Of a DNA stretch of 64,000 nucleotides, positions 33,384-41,653 are shown one piece after another (the first letter of the stretch is position 1; each line of letters starts with the position of its first letter). Under the pieces are notes generated by a model, which did no database searches, was not told the origin of the DNA, and saw only the letters and a program-made list of their open reading frames with translations. This DNA comes from Lewinella sp. LCG006 (GTDB taxonomy: Bacteria > Bacteroidota > Bacteroidia > Chitinophagales > Saprospiraceae). The stretch covers positions 5,003,802-5,067,801 of the forward strand of contig NZ_CP160680.1 of the NCBI RefSeq assembly GCF_040784935.1. Reading direction: 5' to 3'. The translations under genes and the position numbers were made by a program.

Positions 33384-34994
33384 ATGAAAACAGTTGTAAG
33401 TACTTTTTTAGCATTATTTTTTTCAATAGCCTTATTTGCCCAAAACTTTGTCGCGGATGAGTTTATCGTAGAGTATGTGGCAGGAACGACCAATACCCAA
33501 CAGCAGGCGGTGCGCGATCTTTTTGGCATTACCACTACCACCAACATCGGTGATGGAATTGAACTTTGGGAAGGAATTCAATTTCCTATCACCGTTACGG
33601 AAAGTGGAGAAACTACCATTATTAATGATGTTGAAGAGTTGTTGTATTATATTAATATTCAAGAAGGAAATGAAGAAGGAACAGAGACCTCCGCCATCAT
33701 CAATAACGGTGATCTTAACCACCTTCTCCAACTAGGACAGGATGGGGTATTCAATGAGGATGGTAGCTTTGATCCTTTGCCTTATTGTGATGATGTTCAT
33801 AATGATCGCTTGATTGGGGAAGACCAGAGTGGGAATCCTTATCAAAGTAATGTAAAGATCGTTATCGTAGATCAACTTATTCCAGGTATAGAGAGCATTG
33901 ATATAATTATTGGAGAGAGTAACCATGGAGGAGATCATGGTAATAAAGTTTATTCTGTAATTAATAATATTCTTTCTCAGTCAGGTATTACGGATGTTGA
34001 GTATTTGAATCTGGTAGCTTTTGATGAGCAAGGATCAGGAACTGCTGGAACTCTTATAGAATTAGCTGTTTTTCTTAATGATCAATTCGAGTCTGGAAGG
34101 TGGGGCCCAGAAGATAGAATAATTATTAATTTCAGTGCTAATTTATACACTGGAGAAGCCGTACCTTCTTCGACAGACTTACTTAAATACCAATGGGCTA
34201 CTGTTTTTGGCAGTAATGCCGGAACTTTACCTTATATACCTTATGATAACGTTGTTCTCATAAGTGCTGCGGGTAATCAAATGTTGGATTCAGGGAGGAA
34301 CATTTTTCCAGGAGAAATCGATTTTTCAAATGAAATTACAGTAGCTGGTACACAAGAGTGCTTTTCTCAACCATGGGATGATACTAATTCTAGTTCCGAT
34401 TATTATGAAATAGCAGCTGAAGCTAGGAATGTATTAACTCAATCAAATGGACAATACTATTTGTCCTCAGGGACTTCATTCTCCGCACCCATGGTTACAG
34501 CTGTAGTTGCTCAGCTAGTTTTAATGAATCCTTCCCTAAATATGACTCAAATAAAAAATATGCTTTATAATTTGGCGGAAGAGGTCCCTGAATTAGAAAA
34601 TACTGTACAAAACGGTAGAGTTTTAAACATTGGTAATTATGTTGTACCACCACCCCCACCTCCTCCTTCTGATGACCCCAAAGGCGATTTAGGCGGAAAT
34701 GGGGGCCCCATCAGACCCCTCCAAGGTAACCCCCCCCTCACCCTCACCCTAACTCCCACTCCCAACCCCTTCACCACCACCGCCCTGGTCACCATCCAGC
34801 TGCCGGAGGTAGATGACGTGACCATCAGCATGTACAATATGGTGGGGCAGCTGGTACACCAGGAGGTAATCTCCAACCAGCAGGAGATGACGGAGTTGGA
34901 GTGGCCAACGCCTCGTAGGCTTGCCCGCGGCACCTACCTGTTGCGTGTACAATCTGGTGAAGCGGTAGCGCAGACGATGGTGGTGAAGCAGTAA
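33384..34994 (+). CDS. T9SS-secreted S8 subtilase
   Basis: A 536-residue protein with a signal peptide (ending SIALFAQ), an N-terminal propeptide-like region (FVADEFIVEYVAGT), a subtilisin domain (about 155-415), a poly-Pro linker (VVPPPPPPPSDD) and a T9SS tail (PTPNPFTTTALVTIQLPE to AQTMVVKQ). All catalytic positions are visible: Asp163 (IVIVD), His185 (GDHGNKVYS), oxyanion Asn298 (SAAGNQ) and Ser365 (SGTSFSAPM). Only 22 residues separate Asp and His, fewer than in subtilisin. Base composition jumps from about 37-40% GC in sampled lines of the catalytic part to 65% at the tail. It is divergent from the CHAT gene, and a convergent terminator follows. Confidence 0.9.
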   Translation: MKTVVSTFLALFFSIALFAQNFVADEFIVEYVAGTTNTQQQAVRDLFGITTTTNIGDGIELWEGIQFPITVTESGETTIINDVEELLYYINIQEGNEEGTETSAIINNGDLNHLLQLGQDGVFNEDGSFDPLPYCDDVHNDRLIGEDQSGNPYQSNVKIVIVDQLIPGIESIDIIIGESNHGGDHGNKVYSVINNILSQSGITDVEYLNLVAFDEQGSGTAGTLIELAVFLNDQFESGRWGPEDRIIINFSANLYTGEAVPSSTDLLKYQWATVFGSNAGTLPYIPYDNVVLISAAGNQMLDSGRNIFPGEIDFSNEITVAGTQECFSQPWDDTNSSSDYYEIAAEARNVLTQSNGQYYLSSGTSFSAPMVTAVVAQLVLMNPSLNMTQIKNMLYNLAEEVPELENTVQNGRVLNIGNYVVPPPPPPPSDDPKGDLGGNGGPIRPLQGNPPLTLTLTPTPNPFTTTALVTIQLPEVDDVTISMYNMVGQLVHQEVISNQQEMTELEWPTPRRLARGTYLLRVQSGEAVAQTMVVKQ

Positions 34995-35178
34995 AAAAGG
35001 TATTGGGTACGAGGTACTTGGTACTGGGATAAATCTCCTACCGTACTTGTTCTCCGCTTTGAAGGCGCATGCACCAGGGAGGCGGAGAGAGAAGCAAGAG
35101 GTACCCCAAAACGAAGAAAATCGGCTCTTTCCCCAAAATAGACAAAAAGATTTTTTAGTTTTTCATAGGTAAGCAGTT

Positions 35179-35210
35179 CCGGTTGCCCTGTAATGGGGCG
35201 ACCGGTTTTT
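35179..35210 (+). terminator. Intrinsic terminator between convergent genes
   Basis: CCGGTTGCCC and GGGCGACCGG pair with one G-U around seven bases, followed by TTTTT. The T run overlaps the stop codon of the YfcC gene on the other strand. Confidence 0.75.
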
Positions 35211-36609
35211 ATTTATACCCCAACCAAACCGCACCGACCAAAAACAACCACGACAAGATCAGCAGCATACCTGTCAGCGGAAGGATGAAGCGGAGCCAAC
35301 GATCAAAGGGTACACGGCATAAGCTGAGCATAGCGATCAGTCCACCAAGGGCGGGGTTGAAAAGATTGGTGACGCCATCGCCAATCTGGAAGGCCAGGAT
35401 GGTGGTTTGACGCGTCAAGCCGAGTACTTCTCCCAAGGGGACCATAATGGGTAAGGTCGCAAGGGCCTGCCCGCTGCCTGAAGGAATAAGTAGATTGATG
35501 ATGCTCTGGCATACACTCATGCCCCAAGCTGAAGCAGTGGTTGGCAAATCAGTGAGCAAGAGGGATAGTTGGTAGGAGATGGTGTCGTTGATTTGCCCCA
35601 ATTCGAGTACCTCTTTGATGGTGGTAGCATAGCCTACCATAAATGCGCCGGGAGCCACCACGCCGATAGAACGGAGAGCTGTCTCACTGAGTTCTTGTCC
35701 AGACATGCGGTTGGCCAATCCGGCCGCAATAGCGATCATGATAAAAATGGCGGAAATCTCGGTAAAGTACCAATGGTAGACAAAAATGCCATAAAGCATG
35801 ATGCCAATACCCGCAAGAAAAACAAGGCCAACGAGGGCATTGTTACGACTGATAGCGTAATCCTCTAATTGCCTGGATAGTTTTAATCCCGCTACGTCCA
35901 AGCCCTCCCCTAAGCCATTTTCTGGCTGAGCGATCAGTTTGCGGAAGTAGCGGACATTGTACCAAGCCATAAGGGTTAAAGCCATAAAGCATAGGGCCGT
36001 TCGTAGAGGCGCACCAGAAAACAAAGGCAGCTCGGCAATCTGGTGCCCAATACCTACCGTGTACGGGTTGACGGGTGATAAACCGAAGCCCACGGTGATA
36101 GCACCTACGGACAAGCCCGCCGCCAGAATAAGGTCTCCACCCAAGGCAAGTGCTACCACAGCAGCAATGGGAACCATCGCTATATTGTTTTCGTAGCCAA
36201 TCACGACACCCAACAGGCCAAAGAGATACGTAAGCAAGAACACGAGCAAATAACGGCGCTTTAATCCCAGCTTTTTAATGGCTGTACCAACCATGTTTTC
36301 AATGGTACCCGTTTTTTCCAGAATACCAAACATGATTCCGCTGGAGAGTACCACAAAGATGATGGCTGATGCAGTTTTGAACCCTTCCGGGAAGGCCTTG
36401 AACAAGCCAAAAAAACTTACAGGAGTAGCGGCAACAGTGTGGTAAGATCCCGGGATAACCCTGGTCCGTTCCCCAAAGACCTCACGCTCGTACAAGCCTG
36501 CCGGTAGGATATGGGTAAGTAGGGCCGCTAAGACCAAAATGCCGAAAAGCATGACTACCGGATGAGGAATATAATTGTACCACTTTTTTTTATCGTTCGA
36601 AATTGTCAT
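35209..36609 (-). CDS. YfcC family (DcuC/AbgT-like) membrane transporter
   Basis: A 466-residue carrier with about 12 membrane helices of the YfcC family (C4-dicarboxylate anaerobic carrier superfamily). Recognisable parts are the N-terminal HPVVMLFGILVLAALLTHILPAG, the FVVLSSGIMFGILEKTGTIE helix, GLSPVNPYTVGIGHQIAELPL, and the second-repeat hairpin SIINLLIPSGSGQALATLPI followed by GDGVTNLFNPALGGLIAML. Family members are thought to move amino acids, peptides or dicarboxylates by ion coupling; the substrate is not evident. The start overlaps the gluQ stop as ATGA, so it is translated from the same message, although no functional link is obvious. Confidence 0.88.
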   Translation of the reverse strand: MTISNDKKKWYNYIPHPVVMLFGILVLAALLTHILPAGLYEREVFGERTRVIPGSYHTVAATPVSFFGLFKAFPEGFKTASAIIFVVLSSGIMFGILEKTGTIENMVGTAIKKLGLKRRYLLVFLLTYLFGLLGVVIGYENNIAMVPIAAVVALALGGDLILAAGLSVGAITVGFGLSPVNPYTVGIGHQIAELPLFSGAPLRTALCFMALTLMAWYNVRYFRKLIAQPENGLGEGLDVAGLKLSRQLEDYAISRNNALVGLVFLAGIGIMLYGIFVYHWYFTEISAIFIMIAIAAGLANRMSGQELSETALRSIGVVAPGAFMVGYATTIKEVLELGQINDTISYQLSLLLTDLPTTASAWGMSVCQSIINLLIPSGSGQALATLPIMVPLGEVLGLTRQTTILAFQIGDGVTNLFNPALGGLIAMLSLCRVPFDRWLRFILPLTGMLLILSWLFLVGAVWLGYK

Positions 36610-37508
36610 TGGATAGTTCTTAGCATTTGGACCAACATTTGGCCATTGGTGCAGTTACCTTTTAGCCCTAAAAGAGTAGCTGCTTTTTGGAATAATTCAT
36701 CAGGTGCTCGGCCTTGTTCGCGCCAGCTTTGCAGCGAAGTAGCTTTTTTGCTTTTGGATAACTTCTCGCCCTGCTCATCAAGCATCATATCGTGATGATA
36801 AAAGTAGGTGTCAAGAAAACCACTTTTTCCCATCAAAAAAGCCAGGTACAATTGGTAATGCGTAGAATCAAGGAGATCTTGGCCGCGAATGATGGTATTG
36901 ATCTTGAAATATTCATCATCAATAATGGAACTGAGTTGATAAGCGGGATAAGCATTTTTTTGTTTAACAATAAAAGCATCAAGATTTTCAAAACTTATCT
37001 TCCGATCTGCTCCGATCAGCTGATGAAAGGGAAGTTGTAGCAATGCTTTGGGAGGGTGAACACGCCATGCAGTGGCCTTCTGATCAAAATCTACAGATAG
37101 TTTGGCGCAAGTGCCAGGGTAATTGCCATCTGCTGAAATTGCCCGAATATCTCGCCTACTGCATTTGCATGCGAATAAATGCCCTTTATTGCGTAGCTCC
37201 AGAAGCGCATGATCATACAGCTCTAGGCGCAAATCTTGTGACCAGTTTTTTTTAAAGTCGACAATGCCTTGGGGGCCTTCATCATAGTCCAGCTCCAGCC
37301 AGTCAATGGTTCTGAAAATGTCTTTGAGGTACTTATCTCTGCGTCGGGCTTTATCCAGATCATCGATACGGAGCAAAAGGTGTCCGTTTTGAGCTCTGGT
37401 AATCGACCAGGTTAAAATGAAATTCAAAGCATTACCAGCATGCAACAATCCGCTAGGAGTAGGAGCAAGGCGCGACCGGAGGGGATGAGACAAGGACTTG
37501 GGTAACAT
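36606..37508 (-). CDS. gluQ: Glutamyl-Q tRNA(Asp) synthetase
   Basis: A 300-residue paralogue of the GltX catalytic core without the anticodon-binding domain. It charges Glu onto the queuosine of tRNA-Asp. The HIGH-type motif is PTPSGLLHAGNALNF, the KMSKS-type motif is GEKLSKSKKATSL, and the Glu-site residues LLLRIDDLDKAR are present. A possible zinc site is made of CKCSRRDI and GTCAKL. Length and lack of a C-terminal domain favour GluQ-RS over full GltX. The ATG at 37508 is preferred; one at 37535 would add nine residues. It overlaps the next gene by four bases. Confidence 0.9.
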   Translation of the reverse strand: MLPKSLSHPLRSRLAPTPSGLLHAGNALNFILTWSITRAQNGHLLLRIDDLDKARRRDKYLKDIFRTIDWLELDYDEGPQGIVDFKKNWSQDLRLELYDHALLELRNKGHLFACKCSRRDIRAISADGNYPGTCAKLSVDFDQKATAWRVHPPKALLQLPFHQLIGADRKISFENLDAFIVKQKNAYPAYQLSSIIDDEYFKINTIIRGQDLLDSTHYQLYLAFLMGKSGFLDTYFYHHDMMLDEQGEKLSKSKKATSLQSWREQGRAPDELFQKAATLLGLKGNCTNGQMLVQMLRTIQ

Positions 37509-37668
37509 GCGGCTAAAGATAGTAAGTTGTGGCACAACTTAATAAGGGATTACATTATGTTGGGGTTGCAACGAGAATAATCGGGACTTACTAATTATTT
37601 TGGGTATTTTTCCGATCTTTCCTTTTTAGGAAAATAGAAAACAGCCTTTTTACCAAAAACAACCCATT

Positions 37669-38193
37669 ATGATTCGTTGGACCATCTGTTGTTTGTTTTT
37701 AATCAGTACGGTATCTTGCCAGACGCCCTCCCAGCCTAGTCCACAATCCGAAGTGGAGACTACTGAACCCTTGACGGTATTTCTAGTACGACATGCGGAA
37801 AAAGAGACCGGTGATAACCCTGGTCTTACCCCTGAGGGGCAATTGCGAGCACGGCAGTTAGCCGATCTTTTGGAAGCAGTTCCGCTGGATGCTATCTTTA
37901 GTACAAAATTTCGCCGCACGGAACTCACGGCCGATCCTGTGGCTAGCGCAAAAGGCTTGCCTATCATGGATTATGATCCGAGTGATCTGCCCGCTTTCGC
38001 CAAAAAGTTACAAAAAGAGTACCAAGGTAAGACGGTGCTAGTGGTTGGTCATTCCAATTCAACCCCGACACTGGCAGGCTTACTAGACGGAACCCAGTCA
38101 TATCCTGCCTTTGATGAATCAGAATACGGAAATCTTATGATGGTCACTTTGCCTGCGATGGGAAAACACAAGACCATGTGTTTGAAGTATTAG
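37669..38193 (+). CDS. Histidine phosphatase family lipoprotein (SixA-like)
   Basis: A 174-residue protein with a lipoprotein signal (lipobox near STVSC, Cys17) and a compact histidine phosphatase domain. The phosphohistidine motif is FLVRHAEKE and the second catalytic His is in VLVVGHSNSTPTL; a conserved Arg lies in FSTKFRRTELTA. It resembles short SixA/phosphoglycerate mutase-like phosphatases but acts outside the cytoplasm, probably in the periplasm tethered to a membrane. Targets are unknown. It stands alone between oppositely oriented genes; the 293 bp after it contain a GGTGGGT-CA-ACCCACC palindrome but no terminator that I trust. Confidence 0.88.
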   Translation: MIRWTICCLFLISTVSCQTPSQPSPQSEVETTEPLTVFLVRHAEKETGDNPGLTPEGQLRARQLADLLEAVPLDAIFSTKFRRTELTADPVASAKGLPIMDYDPSDLPAFAKKLQKEYQGKTVLVVGHSNSTPTLAGLLDGTQSYPAFDESEYGNLMMVTLPAMGKHKTMCLKY

Positions 38194-38486
38194 TGATCAA
38201 AACCAAAGCGCGTATTAAAGCTTTCCTCGCGGTAGCAGCATTGATCTCATAGTTATCGGCGGACCCGGTGGGTCAACCCACCCAAGCCTCAGTCGCCGTC
38301 GACCACTCCCCAAACCATGGGGCATGGCCATAGTACTTTATGCACTCACCAAAGCGAGTGCCACGCAATATCCAAACTTATACCTCTGAATGCCCCAAAG
38401 AATGGGGGTAATTACCGATGATGGGGAATAATTCCGGTGTAAATATAATGAATAGTTTTTAAAATAAAAAAAAGACACGAGAAGTT

Positions 38487-40796
38487 TTAATCCAAGGCGA
38501 TCGGCGCAGCTATGAGTGACGCTGGAATACCGAATGCATCTACCAGTGCAACCGCTTCAGGGCGGAGTTCGCCACAAAGTAGATCGACTTGTCTGCGGAT
38601 AGCTTTGCTTTTGGTGCCGGCCAGGTAATCCTGCTCTAGGTACCAAGCGGCATGTTTTTCGATGGTATGCAAGGCGTAGAGCGAGCGCAATTTGCGCAGC
38701 ATATTGTAGGTAGAAGTTCCTTCGGCTTCGTTTACCGCTTTGGCGGTAGCCTCCAGGGTCACGCGCTCCACAAAAGCATCAGCAAGTGCTAACATGTGGG
38801 TCTGACAAATCAGGCCAGCTTCGTAGGCGCTTTTACCTGCTTTAATGTGTCCGCGGAGCCGTTGCGCGAGGGAGAAAAGCAGTCGTCTTTCGCGAAACTG
38901 GAAGGCGGCCAGTTGAAATTCGGTGCTACGCAAATGATTTTCGTCGGTATTCCGGATGGCAAAAGGATTGGTTTCCGCAAAGGCCGTATTGACCCTTTGC
39001 CCCAGCATCCTCAAGATGGCCATGTTCCCATCTTCGTGGAACGATTGCTTGTAATCCGTCAATAATCCTTTGGCGACCAGTTGCATCAAGACGGTATTGT
39101 CACCTTCAAAAGTGGTGAAAATATCGGTATCACCTTTGAGCGCAGCGAATTGATTTTCGGCAAGGTACCCTTTGCCACCACAGGCTTCCCGACATTCCTG
39201 GATCGCGGCCGTGGTGAACCAGGTTGCGTAGGATTTCATACCTGCTGCCAATGTTTCAATTTCTCGCATTTCTTCTCCCTCGTGGTGCAAGTAACGATTC
39301 GCTAGATCATCTAAGCCAAATTGTACCGCGTAGGTCTTCGCCAGTAATGGCATCAATCGTCGTTGATGGCTGGGATAATCCAATATGGGCGTCTCCGGAG
39401 CCATGGCCGAGGGGGCAAACTGCCGTCGCTCAGTAGCATACCTGATAGCAATAGTCAGTGCTTTTTTGGTTGCACTCAACCCCGCACGAGGGACACATAC
39501 CCGACCACCAACCAGCGTACCCAGCATGGTAAAGAAGCGCCGAGAAGGATTTTGGATAGGACTATGGTATTGACCATCGTCGGTAATTTCTCCAAAACGA
39601 TTCAACAGGTTTTCGCGCGGCACGCGTACTTGGTCAAACCATATTCTACCGTTATCTACCCCATTGAGTCCCAGCTTGTAACCATTGTCCACAACGCGGA
39701 TACCCGGCAATAATTCATGTTTTTCATTACGTAGAGGAACGACGACCGCGTGAACACCATGGTTCTCTCCATTAACAATGAGCTGAGCAAAAACACTCGC
39801 AACCCGACTGTGAAGGGCATTTCCAATGTATTCCTTACCTGCTTCTTCTCGCGGGCTATGAACAATCAATTCGTCCGTCGCCGAATCGTAAGTAGCAGTT
39901 GTCTCTAAACCACGCACGTTGGAACCATGGCCCGTTTCAGTCATCGCAAAACAACCAGCTAGCTCCAGAGTACCGGTGGCGCGTAGGTACTTGGCGTGAT
40001 GTTTTTCAGTTCCCAGGTTAAGTACACTGCCTCCCCACAGACCAAACTGTACACCAAATTTGATGGATAAACTGAGACTGTGATAGCCAAGGGTTTCGAA
40101 AACGGCAGCGTAGAGGCCCATATCTCCCTGGCCCCCATGCGCTTCGGGGTAGGAGAGTGCGCCCATGCCCTGATCAGCCAATAGCTTGCACCATTGTAAG
40201 ACTTGCTCACGATGGTCTTCCTTTACGGGGATATGCCTTAATTTAAAGGTGGGATCTTGTAAAATGGTGAGTGTTTTGGCTTTGGTGGCTGCATAATCAC
40301 CATCAAGTAGGGCGGCGAGTTCACTGATTGAGAAGCTTGCTTTGTCGGTCTCTTCCTGATGAACGATACCAGTGTCAGGTAAGAAGAGATTACGGAAAGT
40401 AGCTACATTGAGTTGACCAAGAGCCGTTTCAAGTTGTTGCAGTTGAAGCTCATCTTGCTTACTTAACCAATCGGGGCGCTTAGTGTTTTCTTCGGCCAGC
40501 ATAAGGCCTAAGGCGATGAGGTTTTGTGCATCGCCCTCCAATTGAACGGCGGCTTCCTGGCAACTAATTTCCCAGAATTTGTACAAGTCGCGCGCTGGTG
40601 GTCGACGTGGATTGCTCCATTGCAACAATTGTGCTTTATCCTCTTCCGTCAGAAACGAGAGTTGAGCGGCTTTTTCTTGAAGTGTTTTTACTTCCGAAGG
40701 GGTAAGTACTCGATCCGACCAAGCAGCATAAAGGAGAGGGATCATTACACGGATGCCTGGAGAAAAAGATAATTTAATTTGGGGATTACGGCTCAT
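38487..40796 (-). CDS. Large acyl-CoA dehydrogenase / acyl-CoA oxidase-like flavoprotein
   Basis: A 769-residue FAD enzyme of the acyl-CoA oxidase branch. An N-terminal helical extension (about 1-150) precedes the dehydrogenase core: GCFAMTETGHGSNVRGLET (FAD/substrate loop), GVHAVVVPLRN, GLNGVDNGRIWFDQVRVPR, GGRVCVPRAGLSATKKAL, and EACGGKGYLAENQFAALKGD followed by TFEGDNTVLMQL, where the Glu is the usual catalytic base of acyl-CoA oxidases. It would catalyse the first step of beta-oxidation. In bacteria such proteins may pass electrons to O2 or to a carrier, which sequence does not settle. It is transcribed alone and is divergent from the BtuF-like gene. Confidence 0.9.
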   Translation of the reverse strand: MSRNPQIKLSFSPGIRVMIPLLYAAWSDRVLTPSEVKTLQEKAAQLSFLTEEDKAQLLQWSNPRRPPARDLYKFWEISCQEAAVQLEGDAQNLIALGLMLAEENTKRPDWLSKQDELQLQQLETALGQLNVATFRNLFLPDTGIVHQEETDKASFSISELAALLDGDYAATKAKTLTILQDPTFKLRHIPVKEDHREQVLQWCKLLADQGMGALSYPEAHGGQGDMGLYAAVFETLGYHSLSLSIKFGVQFGLWGGSVLNLGTEKHHAKYLRATGTLELAGCFAMTETGHGSNVRGLETTATYDSATDELIVHSPREEAGKEYIGNALHSRVASVFAQLIVNGENHGVHAVVVPLRNEKHELLPGIRVVDNGYKLGLNGVDNGRIWFDQVRVPRENLLNRFGEITDDGQYHSPIQNPSRRFFTMLGTLVGGRVCVPRAGLSATKKALTIAIRYATERRQFAPSAMAPETPILDYPSHQRRLMPLLAKTYAVQFGLDDLANRYLHHEGEEMREIETLAAGMKSYATWFTTAAIQECREACGGKGYLAENQFAALKGDTDIFTTFEGDNTVLMQLVAKGLLTDYKQSFHEDGNMAILRMLGQRVNTAFAETNPFAIRNTDENHLRSTEFQLAAFQFRERRLLFSLAQRLRGHIKAGKSAYEAGLICQTHMLALADAFVERVTLEATAKAVNEAEGTSTYNMLRKLRSLYALHTIEKHAAWYLEQDYLAGTKSKAIRRQVDLLCGELRPEAVALVDAFGIPASLIAAPIALD

Positions 40797-40836
40797 CTGG
40801 TAAGGGAATTTCTTTCCAATATAAGGCGTAGCAACG

Positions 40837-40844
40837 TACTTTTG
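40837..40844 (+). promoter_or_regulatory. -7 promoter box very close to the BtuF-like start
   Basis: TACTTTTG fits TAnnTTTG and ends only five bases before the ATG at 40850. If used, the transcript would start at or next to the start codon (leaderless). No TTG lies at the usual upstream distance. Confidence 0.4.
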
Positions 40845-40849
40845 TTGTC

Positions 40850-41638
40850 ATGATGATAAAGTTGTTGATAGATCAATTAGATAGAAAGGTGGGTTTGTCA
40901 GTGTATCCGCCACAGCGCATCGTCTCCTTGGTGCCTTCGCAAACGGAACTTCTGGCCGATCTCGGCTTGGAAGAGCAAGTTGTGGGCTTGACAAAATTTT
41001 GTGTTCATCCCTCCAGCTGGCGCAAGGACAAAACCATCGTCGGTGGAACCAAGCAACTGCACCTGGATCGAATTCGACAACTAAAGCCGGACCTTATCAT
41101 CGCCAATCAAGAGGAAAATGACCGGGAACAAGTAGAAATGTTAGCACAGGAGTTTCCCGTATGGGTGAGTAAAGTAGTAGATGTGCCAACGGCATTGGAA
41201 ATGATACTTGGCATCGGTGAAGCCACAGGTACAAAAGGTCTGGCGGCGCAATTAGCGAAGAAAATCAATACCTGTTTTACGCAGCTGAAGAAATTTCCGT
41301 TACGTTCCTGCGCATATCTCATTTGGCGAAAGCCTTACATGGCAAGTGGGGGCGATACTTTTATCAACGCAATGCTGGAAATAGCTGGTTTTAAAAATGT
41401 TTTTGCTCATAAAAATCGCTACCCGGAAATTAGTTTGGAACAATTGGCGGCGGCTGAGCCAGAATGGATTTTGCTTTCTTCCGAACCTTTCCCTTTTCGG
41501 GAAAAACACCTGGTGGAATTGTCATCAGTGTGTCCGAATGCAGAAGTTCGTCTCGTAGATGGCGAATTGTTTTCCTGGTATGGAAGTCGATTATTGCGTT
41601 CAGCAGACTATTTCCGTACTTTGCGAGAAGCTGAATAA
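40850..41638 (+). CDS. BtuF/helical-backbone metal receptor-like protein without signal peptide
   Basis: A 262-residue protein of the cobalamin/siderophore-binding fold (class III solute-binding): RIVSLVPSQTELLADLGLEE, VGLTKFCVHPSSWRKDKTIV, GGTKQLHLDRIRQLKPDLII, and the second lobe YMASGGDTFINAMLEIAGFKN. Typical BtuF proteins bind vitamin B12 in the periplasm, but no signal peptide or lipobox is visible before the first domain here, so the protein may be cytosolic or the start may be misjudged. There is no ABC transporter next to it. The next gene begins 15 bp downstream in the same direction. Confidence 0.8.
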   Translation: MMIKLLIDQLDRKVGLSVYPPQRIVSLVPSQTELLADLGLEEQVVGLTKFCVHPSSWRKDKTIVGGTKQLHLDRIRQLKPDLIIANQEENDREQVEMLAQEFPVWVSKVVDVPTALEMILGIGEATGTKGLAAQLAKKINTCFTQLKKFPLRSCAYLIWRKPYMASGGDTFINAMLEIAGFKNVFAHKNRYPEISLEQLAAAEPEWILLSSEPFPFREKHLVELSSVCPNAEVRLVDGELFSWYGSRLLRSADYFRTLREAE

Positions 41639-41653
41639 CAATCACATATCAGG

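Noticed and set aside
30297-34994. Known gasdermin- or Craspase-type defence system around the CHAT protease
   Set aside because: No gasdermin-like pore protein and no CRISPR effector are nearby, and the CHAT domain is predicted outside the cytoplasm.
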